From Fontibacillus puldeungensis (GTDB taxonomy: Bacteria; Bacillota; Bacilli; Paenibacillales; Paenibacillaceae), in the NCBI RefSeq assembly GCF_042678945.1, contig NZ_JBHTLM010000001.1, positions 62,001 to 126,000 on the forward strand: DNA of 64,000 nucleotides, written 5' to 3'. A program made the translations under genes and the position numbers. Each line of letters starts with the position of its first letter. Position 1 is the first letter of the stretch. Below, piece by piece: positions 26,711-35,121 of the stretch. The notes below the pieces were generated by a model. That model was given only the letters and a program-made list of their open reading frames with translations, was not told the DNA's origin and made no database searches.

Positions 26711-27592
26711 ATGAAGAGAGCTAGGTTGATTTATAATCCGACCTCGGGAAGAGAAGAAATGCGGCGGCTTTTGCCGGATGTGCTGGAGCGTCTTGACCGG
26801 CATGGGATTGAAACGTCCTGTCATGCGACGACAGGAGAAGGAGATGCTACCCGCGAGGCGGCCGAAGCGGTCAGTCGGGGGTATGACATCATTATCGCGG
26901 CCGGTGGAGACGGGACGCTGAACGAAGTTGTTAATGGCATGGCCGGGAAGGACAATTTGCCGCCGCTCGGCATTTTTCCGCTGGGTACAACGAATGATTT
27001 TGCCAGAGCAATGGGGATTCCCAGACGGTGGGAGGATTATTGCGACCTGGTTATTGAGAATAAAACAAGACCCATCGACATCGGCAGGGCGAACGGCCGT
27101 CATTTCATTAATATTGCGGGCGGAGGCTCGTTAACCGAGCTAACCTATGAGGTGCCGAGCCGACTGAAGACGTTGATCGGCCAACTGGCCTATTATATGA
27201 AAGGCATCGAGAAAATGGCCAGCTTGTCGCCGACGCAGTTAATCATTCAAGCCGAAGGCTATGAAGTGATCGAAGGCGAATTCATGCTGTTCCTCATCGC
27301 GAACAGCAACTCGGTCGGCGGCTTCGAGAAGCTGGCGCCGGATGCGAGCATCGACGACGGCATGCTGGATGTGATCGCCGTAAAGAAATGCAACCTGGCG
27401 GAATTCATTCGCCTGGTGACCATGGCGCTGCGCGGCGACCACTTCAACGATCCGCACGTCGTTTATTTCAAGACGCCGCGGATGGAGGTTACTTCTCCAG
27501 GCCATGTTTTGATAAATCTGGATGGTGAGCTTGGCGGCGAGCTGCCGGGCGTGTTTGAGATTTTGCCGCAGCATTTGCAGATTTTTGCTTGA
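26711..27592 (+). CDS. dgkB: Diacylglycerol kinase (lipid kinase DgkB/YegS type)
   Basis: A 293-residue soluble lipid kinase. It starts ARLIYNPTSGRE, then has the nucleotide motif IIAAGGDGTLNEVVNGM and PLGTTNDFARA. Such enzymes phosphorylate diacylglycerol released by lipoteichoic acid synthesis, returning it to phospholipid. Length and motif order match DgkB. Local GC is high towards the 3' end. It starts 32 bases after the CbiX gene with a weak GTGGA ribosome site. Confidence 0.9.
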   Translation: MKRARLIYNPTSGREEMRRLLPDVLERLDRHGIETSCHATTGEGDATREAAEAVSRGYDIIIAAGGDGTLNEVVNGMAGKDNLPPLGIFPLGTTNDFARAMGIPRRWEDYCDLVIENKTRPIDIGRANGRHFINIAGGGSLTELTYEVPSRLKTLIGQLAYYMKGIEKMASLSPTQLIIQAEGYEVIEGEFMLFLIANSNSVGGFEKLAPDASIDDGMLDVIAVKKCNLAEFIRLVTMALRGDHFNDPHVVYFKTPRMEVTSPGHVLINLDGELGGELPGVFEILPQHLQIFA

Positions 27593-27760
27593 GGGTGAGG
27601 GGCAAGGGAACGAGGCAAGCGTCAAGGAGCAAAAGGCAAGTGGGACGAGGCAAGGAGTAGGCCAGGGAAGACTCTTGGTCAGCGGTAGCTGTAAAGCATA
27701 AGCAGTGGAGATTTCGGGTTGCCTGTAGACCTGAGCAAATGAACAGTTTGGTGGTAGATG
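27593..27760. other. Purine-rich non-coding stretch with GGCAAG repeats
   Basis: Directly after dgkB, about 70 bases carry several GGCAAG or GAGGCAAG copies on a strongly purine-rich + strand. No gene is supported here. The rest of the stretch is unremarkable. Confidence 0.5.
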
Positions 27761-27786
27761 ATCCCCCGCCGGAACCGGCGGGGGAT
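27761..27786 (+). terminator. Strong GC-rich hairpin downstream of dgkB
   Basis: ATCCCCCGCC pairs perfectly with GGCGGGGGAT around GGAACC. Only TTTGTGTG follows, so it is a strong structure with a weak T-run. It probably ends the yerC-cbiX-dgkB transcript 170 bases after dgkB. Confidence 0.55.
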
Positions 27787-27978
27787 TTGTGTGAGTGTGA
27801 AACTTGCCTGATCGGGGCGCTGAAGTTGCATAATGCATAACAAGTTGATGCGATTTTGTTTAAGATGAGTGTAGGGAAGAATGATGTATGGTATAGCTAG
27901 TGGTGAATAGACCAAGGTGGCAAGGTGCTTTCGCTTGTGCAGTAATTTAGAGTAGAGGGCCGCTCAAGGGAATTGGAA

Positions 27979-28051
27979 ATGTTGTACTCCGTACAACAAT
28001 ACAGGCTAAAGGTGTCTCTAGAGCGGGATAGTGTTGTACGAAGTGCAACAA
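27979..28051. repeat. Two copies of a GTTGTAC...GTACAAC palindrome
   Basis: GTTGTAC-TCC-GTACAAC at 27981-27997 and GTTGTAC-GAA-GTGCAAC at 28033-28049, 52 bases apart, both followed by AAT. The intervening sequence is unrelated. It is an intergenic palindrome family distinct from the 25-bp one. The 200 bases downstream are rich in GATGAA and hold no gene. Confidence 0.65.
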
Positions 28052-28255
28052 TGTATCGAAGAAACACCTATTGATGAAGATGAATGGATGAAAGATACAT
28101 GTTAAAGGATGAAACTCAAAAGGATTAAAAGACGAGTGTTGATTAACAAAGATGAAAGATGAATAAAGTAACAAAGGACTTAAGAATAGCGGTAGAAAAT
28201 GGGTAGGAACTTTTTATATGAAAAATTCCTCTTTGGAGATATAAAGGAGTATTCG

Positions 28256-29923
28256 ATGTCAAAAAAGCGTAGTGGCGGGAATGTAAAAGGAAACATGGCA
28301 GGCAATCGTGGAAAGGGCGGACGTTCACTTGAGGGGAAAGTATCAGCGGATTCCCAAGTCAAGGTGACTAATGAGGACAAGTTGGCCCTCGGGTTAGAAG
28401 GGGCCTCGCGCGCGGAGATTCCGGTAGCTAAAAATGACGAGGTTGTGGTGGACATCATCGGGATGAACCACGATGGTGAAGGGGTGGGCCGGGTCGAAGG
28501 CTTCACACTGTTCATTCCAGGAGCTCTTCCGGGCGAAAAGGTCCGCGTGAAGGTGCTCAAGACGAAAAAGCAGTACGGCTACGCCAAACTGCTTGAGGTG
28601 GTAGAGCCGAGCGCAGACAGGGTGGCCCCGCCCTGCGCGATCTATGACAAGTGCGGCGGCTGCCAGCTGCAGCACTTGAGCTACGCCGGGCAGCTCGCGT
28701 GGAAGCGACAGCACGTCATCGACGCGCTGGAGCGGATCGGCAAGCTGCCCGTGGCGGGCGCGGCCAGCGCAGCGCCGCGGGAGGGCGGCGTGGCGGCGGC
28801 GACTGGCGCAGCGGCACCCGCGCCAGATGCCGCTGCAGCCCCATCCACCGATGCCCGCCCAGGTGGCGCGCCAGCAACGGAACGCGCCATCGTCGTACGC
28901 CCGACGCTGGGCATGGACGAGCCTTGGCGCTACCGCAACAAGGCGCAGGTGCCCGTCGGCGTCACCGACGGCGGCCTCGTCGGCGGCTTCTACGCCCGCG
29001 GCAGCCATCGTATCGTTGACATGGAAACGTGCCTCATTCAGCACGAAAGCAACGACGATGTGGTAGCCCGTGTGAAATCCATCGCCCGCCGCCTCGGCAT
29101 TTCCGCCTACAACGAGGAAACCGGACAAGGTCTGCTTCGTCATGTCGTCGTCAAAGTAGGCTTCCGCACCGGCGAGATGATGCTGGTGCTGGTGACAAAC
29201 GGCAGCAAAATCCCGCATGAAGACGAGTGGATTTCCGCCATTCAGCGGGAAATTCCAGCTGTCGTAAGCATCTGCCAAAACATCAATACCCGCCAAACGA
29301 ACGTCATCTTTGGCGATACCACTCGCGTCCTCTGGGGCCGCGAGGTTATTTACGACTATATCGGAGACGTGAAGTTTGCGATTTCTGCGCGTTCTTTTTA
29401 CCAAGTCAATCCGGTACAGACTGAAGTACTTTATGGCAAAACCGTGGAATACGCCAGTTTAACCGGACAAGAGACCGTCATTGATGCGTACTGCGGCATC
29501 GGAACGATCTCCCTGTTCCTCGCGCAGCATGCCAAGCGGGTGTATGGCGTCGAAATCGTCAAAGAAGCGATCGAAGATGCACGCGTCAACGCTGAGCTTA
29601 ACGGGATGCACCATGTGACTTTTGAGGTCGGTGCTTCTGAGGACGTCATTCCGCAATGGAAAGAACAAAGCATCGAAGCCGACGTCATCGTCGTCGATCC
29701 CCCGCGCAAAGGCTGCGACCCGCGCCTGCTGGAAACGATTCTGGAGATGAAGCCGGAACGCGTGGTGTATGTTTCTTGTAACCCAGCCACCCTTGCCCGC
29801 GACCTGCGCATCCTCGAAGACGGCGGCTACCGTACCATCGAGGTGCAGCCGGTGGATATGTTCCCGCATACGACACATATTGAAAATGTCGCATTGCTTG
29901 TAAGAAGTGATACAGGAATTTAA
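28256..29923 (+). CDS. rlmD: 23S rRNA (uracil-C5)-methyltransferase, RlmD/RlmCD type
   Basis: A 555-residue SAM-dependent RNA methyltransferase. Order: a Gly/Lys-rich N-terminal extension (1-55), TRAM domain (about 60-118), iron-sulfur cysteines in CAIYDKCGGCQLQH (about 125-138), an Ala/Pro/Gly insert of about 45 residues (about 165-210), then the catalytic domain with YCGIGTISLFLA, DPPRKGCDPR and the nucleophile Cys in VSCNPATLARDL. Extension and insert make it longer than usual (about 460). ATG 28256 has AAAGGAG 8 bases upstream. Its 3' end is the left border of an inserted island. Confidence 0.93.
   Translation: MSKKRSGGNVKGNMAGNRGKGGRSLEGKVSADSQVKVTNEDKLALGLEGASRAEIPVAKNDEVVVDIIGMNHDGEGVGRVEGFTLFIPGALPGEKVRVKVLKTKKQYGYAKLLEVVEPSADRVAPPCAIYDKCGGCQLQHLSYAGQLAWKRQHVIDALERIGKLPVAGAASAAPREGGVAAATGAAAPAPDAAAAPSTDARPGGAPATERAIVVRPTLGMDEPWRYRNKAQVPVGVTDGGLVGGFYARGSHRIVDMETCLIQHESNDDVVARVKSIARRLGISAYNEETGQGLLRHVVVKVGFRTGEMMLVLVTNGSKIPHEDEWISAIQREIPAVVSICQNINTRQTNVIFGDTTRVLWGREVIYDYIGDVKFAISARSFYQVNPVQTEVLYGKTVEYASLTGQETVIDAYCGIGTISLFLAQHAKRVYGVEIVKEAIEDARVNAELNGMHHVTFEVGASEDVIPQWKEQSIEADVIVVDPPRKGCDPRLLETILEMKPERVVYVSCNPATLARDLRILEDGGYRTIEVQPVDMFPHTTHIENVALLVRSDTGI
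29858..29872 (+). other. Candidate attL core in the rlmD 3' end
   Basis: ATGTTCCCGCATACG within the rlmD 3' end matches ATGTTTCCGCATACG at 39944-39958 in 14 of 15 bases. The 3' end of rRNA uracil methyltransferase (rumA-type) genes is a known insertion site for integrative conjugative elements. The two sites bracket an integrase remnant and a restriction-modification locus. Confidence 0.5.
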
Positions 29924-29966
29924 AATTCCTGATTTATAAGGGTCTATAGACTGATACAGCAATTTA
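29908..29966 (+). repeat. Direct 15-bp repeat just right of rlmD
   Basis: TGATACAGGAATTTA (29908-29922, across the rlmD stop) and TGATACAGCAATTTA (29952-29966) agree in 14 of 15 bases and are 44 bases apart. Integrase arm sites often take this form, but that role is only a guess. Confidence 0.55.
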
Positions 29967-30062
29967 GAGAGCGTTATAACAATGGGGGGGCGACGAGTTG
30001 TCGTAAAATTATCGTAAAGTTATGTGCAAAAACAAAATAAGACAGCATATAAGAAAGAAAAA

Positions 30063-30097
30063 ACGTTGGGAGACATTAATTATCCCAGCGTCTTTTT
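30063..30097. terminator. Bidirectional terminator between rlmD and the integrase remnant
   Basis: ACGTTGGGA (30063-30071) pairs with TCCCAGCGT (30083-30091). TCTTTTT follows on the + strand and a T-rich run on the minus strand. The integrase stop codon lies in the loop. Confidence 0.75.
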
Positions 30098-31043
30098 ATC
30101 TGTATCCTTAGCATCCAAAATAAACAGGTTCTCAAACTTATCTACAGCGGCTTGATCGGCGGAACAGTGGACATGCCCGTAAATGTTCATTGTGGTTGTG
30201 ATGCCTCCATGTCCAAACCTCTCTGAAATTAACTTAGCATGGACGACTTGATTAATGAGCAGCGTTGCAGATGTATGCCGCTGGTAATGGAACCGAATGT
30301 ACCAAAAACCGTTTTTCTTTATGAATTGTCGGAACCAAAGGTATGGGCGTTCGTGGTGAAAGGCTCTACCATCAGCATGGGAGAATAAAAAGAAGTGTTC
30401 GCCGTCACCAATCATATTCCGCTCGTAAACCCGGTAAGTGTAATAATGTCGGAGATCCTTCAGCACAGAGGGAGTGCACTTTCCGTTTGAAATTCTATGT
30501 TTTTGGCTCCTTTACAATAATTTGTCCTTTTAATGATATAGAAACGCTTTGTTGTACGTCGATCACATCAGTTCTCCAGTCAACATGTTAAAACTTAAGC
30601 CTAAGCAATTCGCCCCGCCTCATCCTAGTGGTCAAAGCCAACGTTATCATAATCCGCCAATGGTACGGCACCTTCTGAAGGGCTTGTAACATGGCTCTAA
30701 TCTCTTTTTCATCGTATGAGATTATTTCTTTATGCACTACTTTTGGTTTTTTCATTTCTGCAGCTGGATTGTCTTTATTTGATCGAGCTGTAAGTTTCCA
30801 AAATGCGGGCAAAATCCGGGTATTCATATTTATCAAGTACGTGTTTAGCGTTTTCCTTCTAGCTGCTTGTCTGCGTATTTTTCTTTCCATAACTCCACAA
30901 ATTGGCTGAATGTAAGCTTTGAGGGTGATATGTAGCTCCCAGCCTCGACTTCTTATTTGAATTTTGCGTCGGATGTATTTTTCATCCACACCGCGTCCAA
31001 GGCTGACGGTAAGCTCCCATGAATTTTTTCCGCGTTGACGATT
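30080..31043 (-). pseudogene. Decayed tyrosine recombinase (integrase)
   Basis: The C-terminal fragment (30080-30466) has the catalytic pattern HYQRHTSATLL, then SERFGHGGITTTMNIYGHV with the terminal Tyr. The upstream fragment (about 30588-31043) contains RGKNSWELTVSLGRG (arm-binding domain), TYLINMNTRILPAFW-like core-binding remains and LALTTRMRRGELL (first catalytic Arg). The two are separated by stops and frame changes between 30466 and 30588, and internal pieces of the N-terminal half are missing. The enzyme is almost certainly inactive. It reads towards the rlmD 3' end, as expected of an integrase at its attachment site. Confidence 0.85.
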
Positions 31044-31547
31044 CCGTTTAGCGCTGTTCAGGGCGAGATTCATAGTGTTTTGACATACGCTGCGGATAGG
31101 GGGAATGGCGACTTTAATGCTACCGCTACCATCTTGACTATTTGCGAAGACAAGGTAGGGAGTAATGCGATCCCCAGCCACGATATAATTGTGCGGCAAT
31201 TTGGCGAGAAGCCAGACTTTTCGACCGTTATGCAGACTACCGGCGGTTTCATACCGGACACCTTCACCTAGCAGCTCATCGGTGAAAGCAAAATCTTCAT
31301 GGTTGTTTACAACGGAGTAGCGATTAGAAACAACACCAATTACTTGATTGTTCGTTGACCTAACGTTAGCCTTAAAACCAGCTACTTCAATACCGTCATC
31401 TCTCTGGATCGATTTTTGAAGTAAATCCCAATCGAGCCCAGCCGCGTATAGTGCTCATTCTGAACTCAATGCATGATCCACTCGATTACCTAATCCATAC
31501 CATGGTGCTTCCCTTGTGTAGAAGATGGATTCAACTTCGTGTGCCAC
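31044..31547 (-). pseudogene. DUF932 (phage/plasmid-like) protein, interrupted and truncated
   Basis: From GTG 31547 (AAGGAG upstream) the frame encodes MAHEVESIFYTREAPWYGLG..., the N terminus of DUF932 proteins of phages and mobile elements. An in-frame TGA at 31455-31457 stops it after 30 codons. The same frame then continues with ALYAAGLDWDLLQKS and later TPYLVFANSQDGSGSIKVA and CQNTMNLALNSAKR. It then runs without a stop into integrase N-terminal sequence, so the 3' half has been deleted and fused. The rest of the 31548-31832 gap holds only a hairpin and promoter-like sequence. Confidence 0.85.
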
Positions 31548-31616
31548 TACTATCAACTCCTTAACATTGGTTTTTATAAAAGCAGCCATTTGGCGTGTTT
31601 TCAGAAAATAAAGATG

Positions 31617-31646
31617 ACCGATATAGCTTGGGGAAGCTATATCGGT
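31617..31646. other. Perfect 13-bp inverted repeat
   Basis: ACCGATATAGCTT - GGGG - AAGCTATATCGGT. On the minus strand it is followed by CATCTTTATTTT, so it may be the terminator of a lost minus-strand gene upstream of the DUF932 remnant. Confidence 0.7.
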
Positions 31647-31832
31647 TATTCATGGATATAATATAGAATTGAAAAGCTAGACTTTGCACAGGGGAACAAA
31701 TATAAGTCGAGTCAATGAATTCTTAAATTAGAGTTTTTTCAGTAGTGCATATTGTTACTAGCTTTCCACAAAACGCTATAGCTTGTGATATAATTTGTTG
31801 TGGTTAGCTGTGTAATAACGAGGTGATTCTTA

Positions 31833-32048
31833 ATGGAGTTAAGTGAAGTGATAAAAAAAGCGCGTTTGGAGCTGTGTTTGTCTCAAGAGGGGCTTGCGCG
31901 TGAACTTCATGTTGGATTTACATCTGTGAACAGATGGGAGAATAATCGTACTAGGCCGAATCAAATAGCCCGTCATGCTTTAATAGAGCTTTGTATGAAT
32001 AAAAACATTAGTCCTGAGCTGATTGAGTTGCTCATGAAAACAAAGTAG
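31833..32048 (+). CDS. XRE-family helix-turn-helix regulator (71 aa)
   Basis: A small Cro/CI-type protein: MELSEVIKKARLELCLSQEGLARELHVGFTSVNRWENNRTRPN is a full HTH_3 motif (LSQEGLARELHVGFTSVNRWE at about 17-37). A GAGGTGATTCTT ribosome site precedes the ATG. It is encoded 64 bases before hsdR on the same strand and may control the restriction operon, as controller proteins often do. It could instead be a remnant regulator of the mobile element. Confidence 0.85.
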   Translation: MELSEVIKKARLELCLSQEGLARELHVGFTSVNRWENNRTRPNQIARHALIELCMNKNISPELIELLMKTK

Positions 32049-32112
32049 GCGTTGCATAGTTTTGAAAAAGGGCTTTGGCAATTACTATTTTATAGTTATG
32101 AGGAGATTAGTC

Positions 32113-35100
32113 ATGAAATCTGAAAAGCAAATAGAGCTAGAGTTTATTGAAAAGCTTCGAGATTTAAAATACACATATCGGGAAGATATTCAAGACAAGG
32201 CGGCACTTGAAGCTAATTTCAAAGTGCATTTTGAAAGACTAAATCGTGTAAAGTTAAGCGATTCTGAATTTGCACGCCTAAGAGATAGTATTATTACCGC
32301 AGATGTGTTCACTGCGGCCAAAACTTTACGAGAAATCAACACCTTCAAACGTGATGATGACACGCCGCTACAATATACTCTTGTAAATATTAAGGACTGG
32401 TGTAAAAATGAATTTGAAGTGATAAATCAGTTGCGCATTAATACGGATAATAGTAATCATCGTTATGATGTTATCATCCTTATCAACGGTGTTCCTGTTG
32501 TTCAGGTTGAGCTTAAGTCACTACAAATCACACCTAAAAAAGCAATGGAGCAAATTGTAGAATATAAAAATGACCCAGGTAATGGTTATACAAACTCATT
32601 ACTTTGCTTTATGCAGCTTTTTATTGTGAGTAATGAGAGTAACACATATTATTTCGCGAACAACCAGAAGGAGCACTTCTGCTTCAATGCAGACGAGCGC
32701 TTTTTGCCGATTTATCAGATGGCAGACGAAGAAAATAATAAAATTACTCATCTTCATGATTTTTCTGATAAGTTTTTGCTAAAATGCACTCTTGGACAAT
32801 TAATAAGCCGTTACATGGTACTTGTGGTAAGTGAGCAGAAATTAATGATTATGCGACCTTATCAGATTTACGCTGTTAGGGCAATAATGGATTGCATCGA
32901 TCAGAATCGTGGCAATGGATATATATGGCACACTACCGGAAGCGGTAAAACACTAACATCATTTAAAGCATCAACACTTTTAAAAGACAATCCAGAAATT
33001 GAGAAGTGTTTATTCGTTGTTGACAGAAAAGACCTTGATAGACAAACTCGATTAGAATTCAACAAATTTCAAGAAGGCTGCGTTGAAGAGAATACAAATA
33101 CAGAAAGTTTGGTTAAGCGCCTTACTTCGGATGATTATCGTGACAAAGTTATTGTTACGACAATTCAAAAGCTTGGACTTGCTCTTGATGAGGACAGCAA
33201 GCGCAATATAGAGAAAAAGAAAAAGGGCGAAGCCACCTACAAAGAGCGTCTAGCAAAACTAAGCGATAAGCGTATTGCTATTATTTTTGACGAATGTCAT
33301 CGCTCCCAATTTGGCGATAACCATGAAGCAATTAAAAACTTCTTCCCTAAAGCACAGCTTTTCGGCTTTACCGGAACACCGATATTTGATAAAAATGCAA
33401 CCTATAAGAAAATTGATGGAACGGTTGGTTCTTATGTCACAACAAAAGATGTTTTTGAAAAGGAACTGCATGCCTATACCATAACGAACGCCATTGACGA
33501 CCGCAATGTGCTGCGCTTTCACATTGATTATTTTAAACCGGATGATATTAAGAAAGCAGCAAAAGCCTCTGACACTGTAAGCAAAAAAGCGATTGCTGAA
33601 ACAATACTATCAAAACACGATGCTGCTACGAATGGTAGACGCTATAATGCTATTTTTGCTACAGCCTCTATAAACGATGCAATAGAATACTTTGAGATCT
33701 TCAAGGCGTTACAAGAGGAACGCAAAAAGAATGAAGACGAAAGCTTTAAGCCACTGAATATTGCCTGTGTTTTCTCTCCACCGGCTGAAGGAAACAAAGA
33801 TGTTAAGCAGTTACAAGAAGACCTACTACAAGAAAAAGCGGATAACGAACAAGAGCCAGATAAGAAAAAGGAAGCACTTAAAAACATCATTGATGACTAT
33901 AATAAGCAGTACGGCACAAACCACAGCATAAACGAATTCGATTTATACTATCAAGATGTGCAAAAACGCATCAAAGACCAAAAGTACCCTAATTCCGACT
34001 ATCTTCACATTAACAAAATAGACATAACAATTGTGGTGGATATGCTTTTAACCGGATTTGATTCCAAGTATCTAAACACCTTATACGTTGATAAAAATTT
34101 AAAGCAACATGGATTAATTCAAGCATTCTCAAGAACAAACCGTGTTTTGAACGACACAAAGCCTTATGGAAATATTCTTGACTTTAGAGGACAAGAAAAA
34201 GATGTAGATGAAGCAATAGAGCTGTTCTCGGGAAAAGAAAACAGTAGTAAGGCAAAAGAAATTTGGCTTGTCGATCCGGCTCCTGTTGTGGTTGAAAAGC
34301 TAGAAAAGGCGGTTGCTGAGCTTGAGAAATTTATGGAATCACAAGGGCTAGAATGCAAGCCGGAACAAGTAAACAACCTTAAGGGTGATGGCGCACGAGG
34401 TGAATTTATCAATAAATTTAAGGAAGTGCAGCGACTTAAAACGCAGCTTGACCAATATACAGATATTAAAGAAGAGCAAGTAGCAAAAATTGAAGAATTG
34501 TTGCCGGAAGACACTTTGCGTGCGTTCCGTGGTGTGTATATTGAAACAGCTCAAATGCTAAAAGCACAGCAAGGCAAAGATTTTAAGGATAAAGATCCTG
34601 TGGTCGAAGAACTCGATTTTGAGTTTGTTCTGTTTTCCTCTGCCATAATTGATTATGACTACATCATGTCGCTAATTTCGAGATTTACACAACCGAATGT
34701 GCCTAAAAAAGAAAAAATGAGCCGTGAACAGCTCATTAGTTTGCTCTGTTCTAATTCAAATATGATGGAAGAACGTGAGGATATTATTGCTTATATCAAC
34801 TCCTTAGAAGTCGGGAAAGGGTTGAATGAAAAGGAAATAAAGACCGGATACCAAAAATTCAAAGAAGAAAAAGCAGCAAAAGAAATTGAATCAATTGCAA
34901 ACAAACACGGTATTGAACCTACATCGTTGCAAGCATTTGTAGATGAAATTATAGTGCGCATGATTTTTGACGGTGAAAAACTAAGCGATTTGTTGGAGCC
35001 ACTGGAGCTTGGCTGGAGAAACAGGACAAAGAAGGAACTAGAATTAATGGAAAATTTAATGCCGCTGCTTAAAAAGCTTGCAGACGGACGTGTGATTGCG

Positions 35101-35121
35101 GGGTTAAATGCGTATGAATAA
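32113..35121 (+). CDS. hsdR: Type I restriction enzyme, R subunit
   Basis: A 1002-residue HsdR: the DNA-cutting and translocating motor of a type I system. The N-terminal nuclease is of PD-(D/E)xK type (Asp119 ... Glu133-Leu-Lys135 in VVQVELKS). The SF2 translocase has Walker A HTTGSGKT (273-280) and DECHR (393-397), followed by GFTGTPIF and FSRTNRVL. ATG 32113 has AGGAGA upstream; an in-frame TTG at 32062 lacks support. It is AT-rich compared with the core genome. It is the first gene of hsdR-S-ATPase-M, all overlapping. Confidence 0.95.
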   Translation: MKSEKQIELEFIEKLRDLKYTYREDIQDKAALEANFKVHFERLNRVKLSDSEFARLRDSIITADVFTAAKTLREINTFKRDDDTPLQYTLVNIKDWCKNEFEVINQLRINTDNSNHRYDVIILINGVPVVQVELKSLQITPKKAMEQIVEYKNDPGNGYTNSLLCFMQLFIVSNESNTYYFANNQKEHFCFNADERFLPIYQMADEENNKITHLHDFSDKFLLKCTLGQLISRYMVLVVSEQKLMIMRPYQIYAVRAIMDCIDQNRGNGYIWHTTGSGKTLTSFKASTLLKDNPEIEKCLFVVDRKDLDRQTRLEFNKFQEGCVEENTNTESLVKRLTSDDYRDKVIVTTIQKLGLALDEDSKRNIEKKKKGEATYKERLAKLSDKRIAIIFDECHRSQFGDNHEAIKNFFPKAQLFGFTGTPIFDKNATYKKIDGTVGSYVTTKDVFEKELHAYTITNAIDDRNVLRFHIDYFKPDDIKKAAKASDTVSKKAIAETILSKHDAATNGRRYNAIFATASINDAIEYFEIFKALQEERKKNEDESFKPLNIACVFSPPAEGNKDVKQLQEDLLQEKADNEQEPDKKKEALKNIIDDYNKQYGTNHSINEFDLYYQDVQKRIKDQKYPNSDYLHINKIDITIVVDMLLTGFDSKYLNTLYVDKNLKQHGLIQAFSRTNRVLNDTKPYGNILDFRGQEKDVDEAIELFSGKENSSKAKEIWLVDPAPVVVEKLEKAVAELEKFMESQGLECKPEQVNNLKGDGARGEFINKFKEVQRLKTQLDQYTDIKEEQVAKIEELLPEDTLRAFRGVYIETAQMLKAQQGKDFKDKDPVVEELDFEFVLFSSAIIDYDYIMSLISRFTQPNVPKKEKMSREQLISLLCSNSNMMEEREDIIAYINSLEVGKGLNEKEIKTGYQKFKEEKAAKEIESIANKHGIEPTSLQAFVDEIIVRMIFDGEKLSDLLEPLELGWRNRTKKELELMENLMPLLKKLADGRVIAGLNAYE

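Noticed and set aside
28394..29404. Minus-strand open frame opposite rlmD (336 codons)
   Set aside because: It is antisense to a clear methyltransferase gene; its Ala/Arg-rich product reflects the GC-rich insert.
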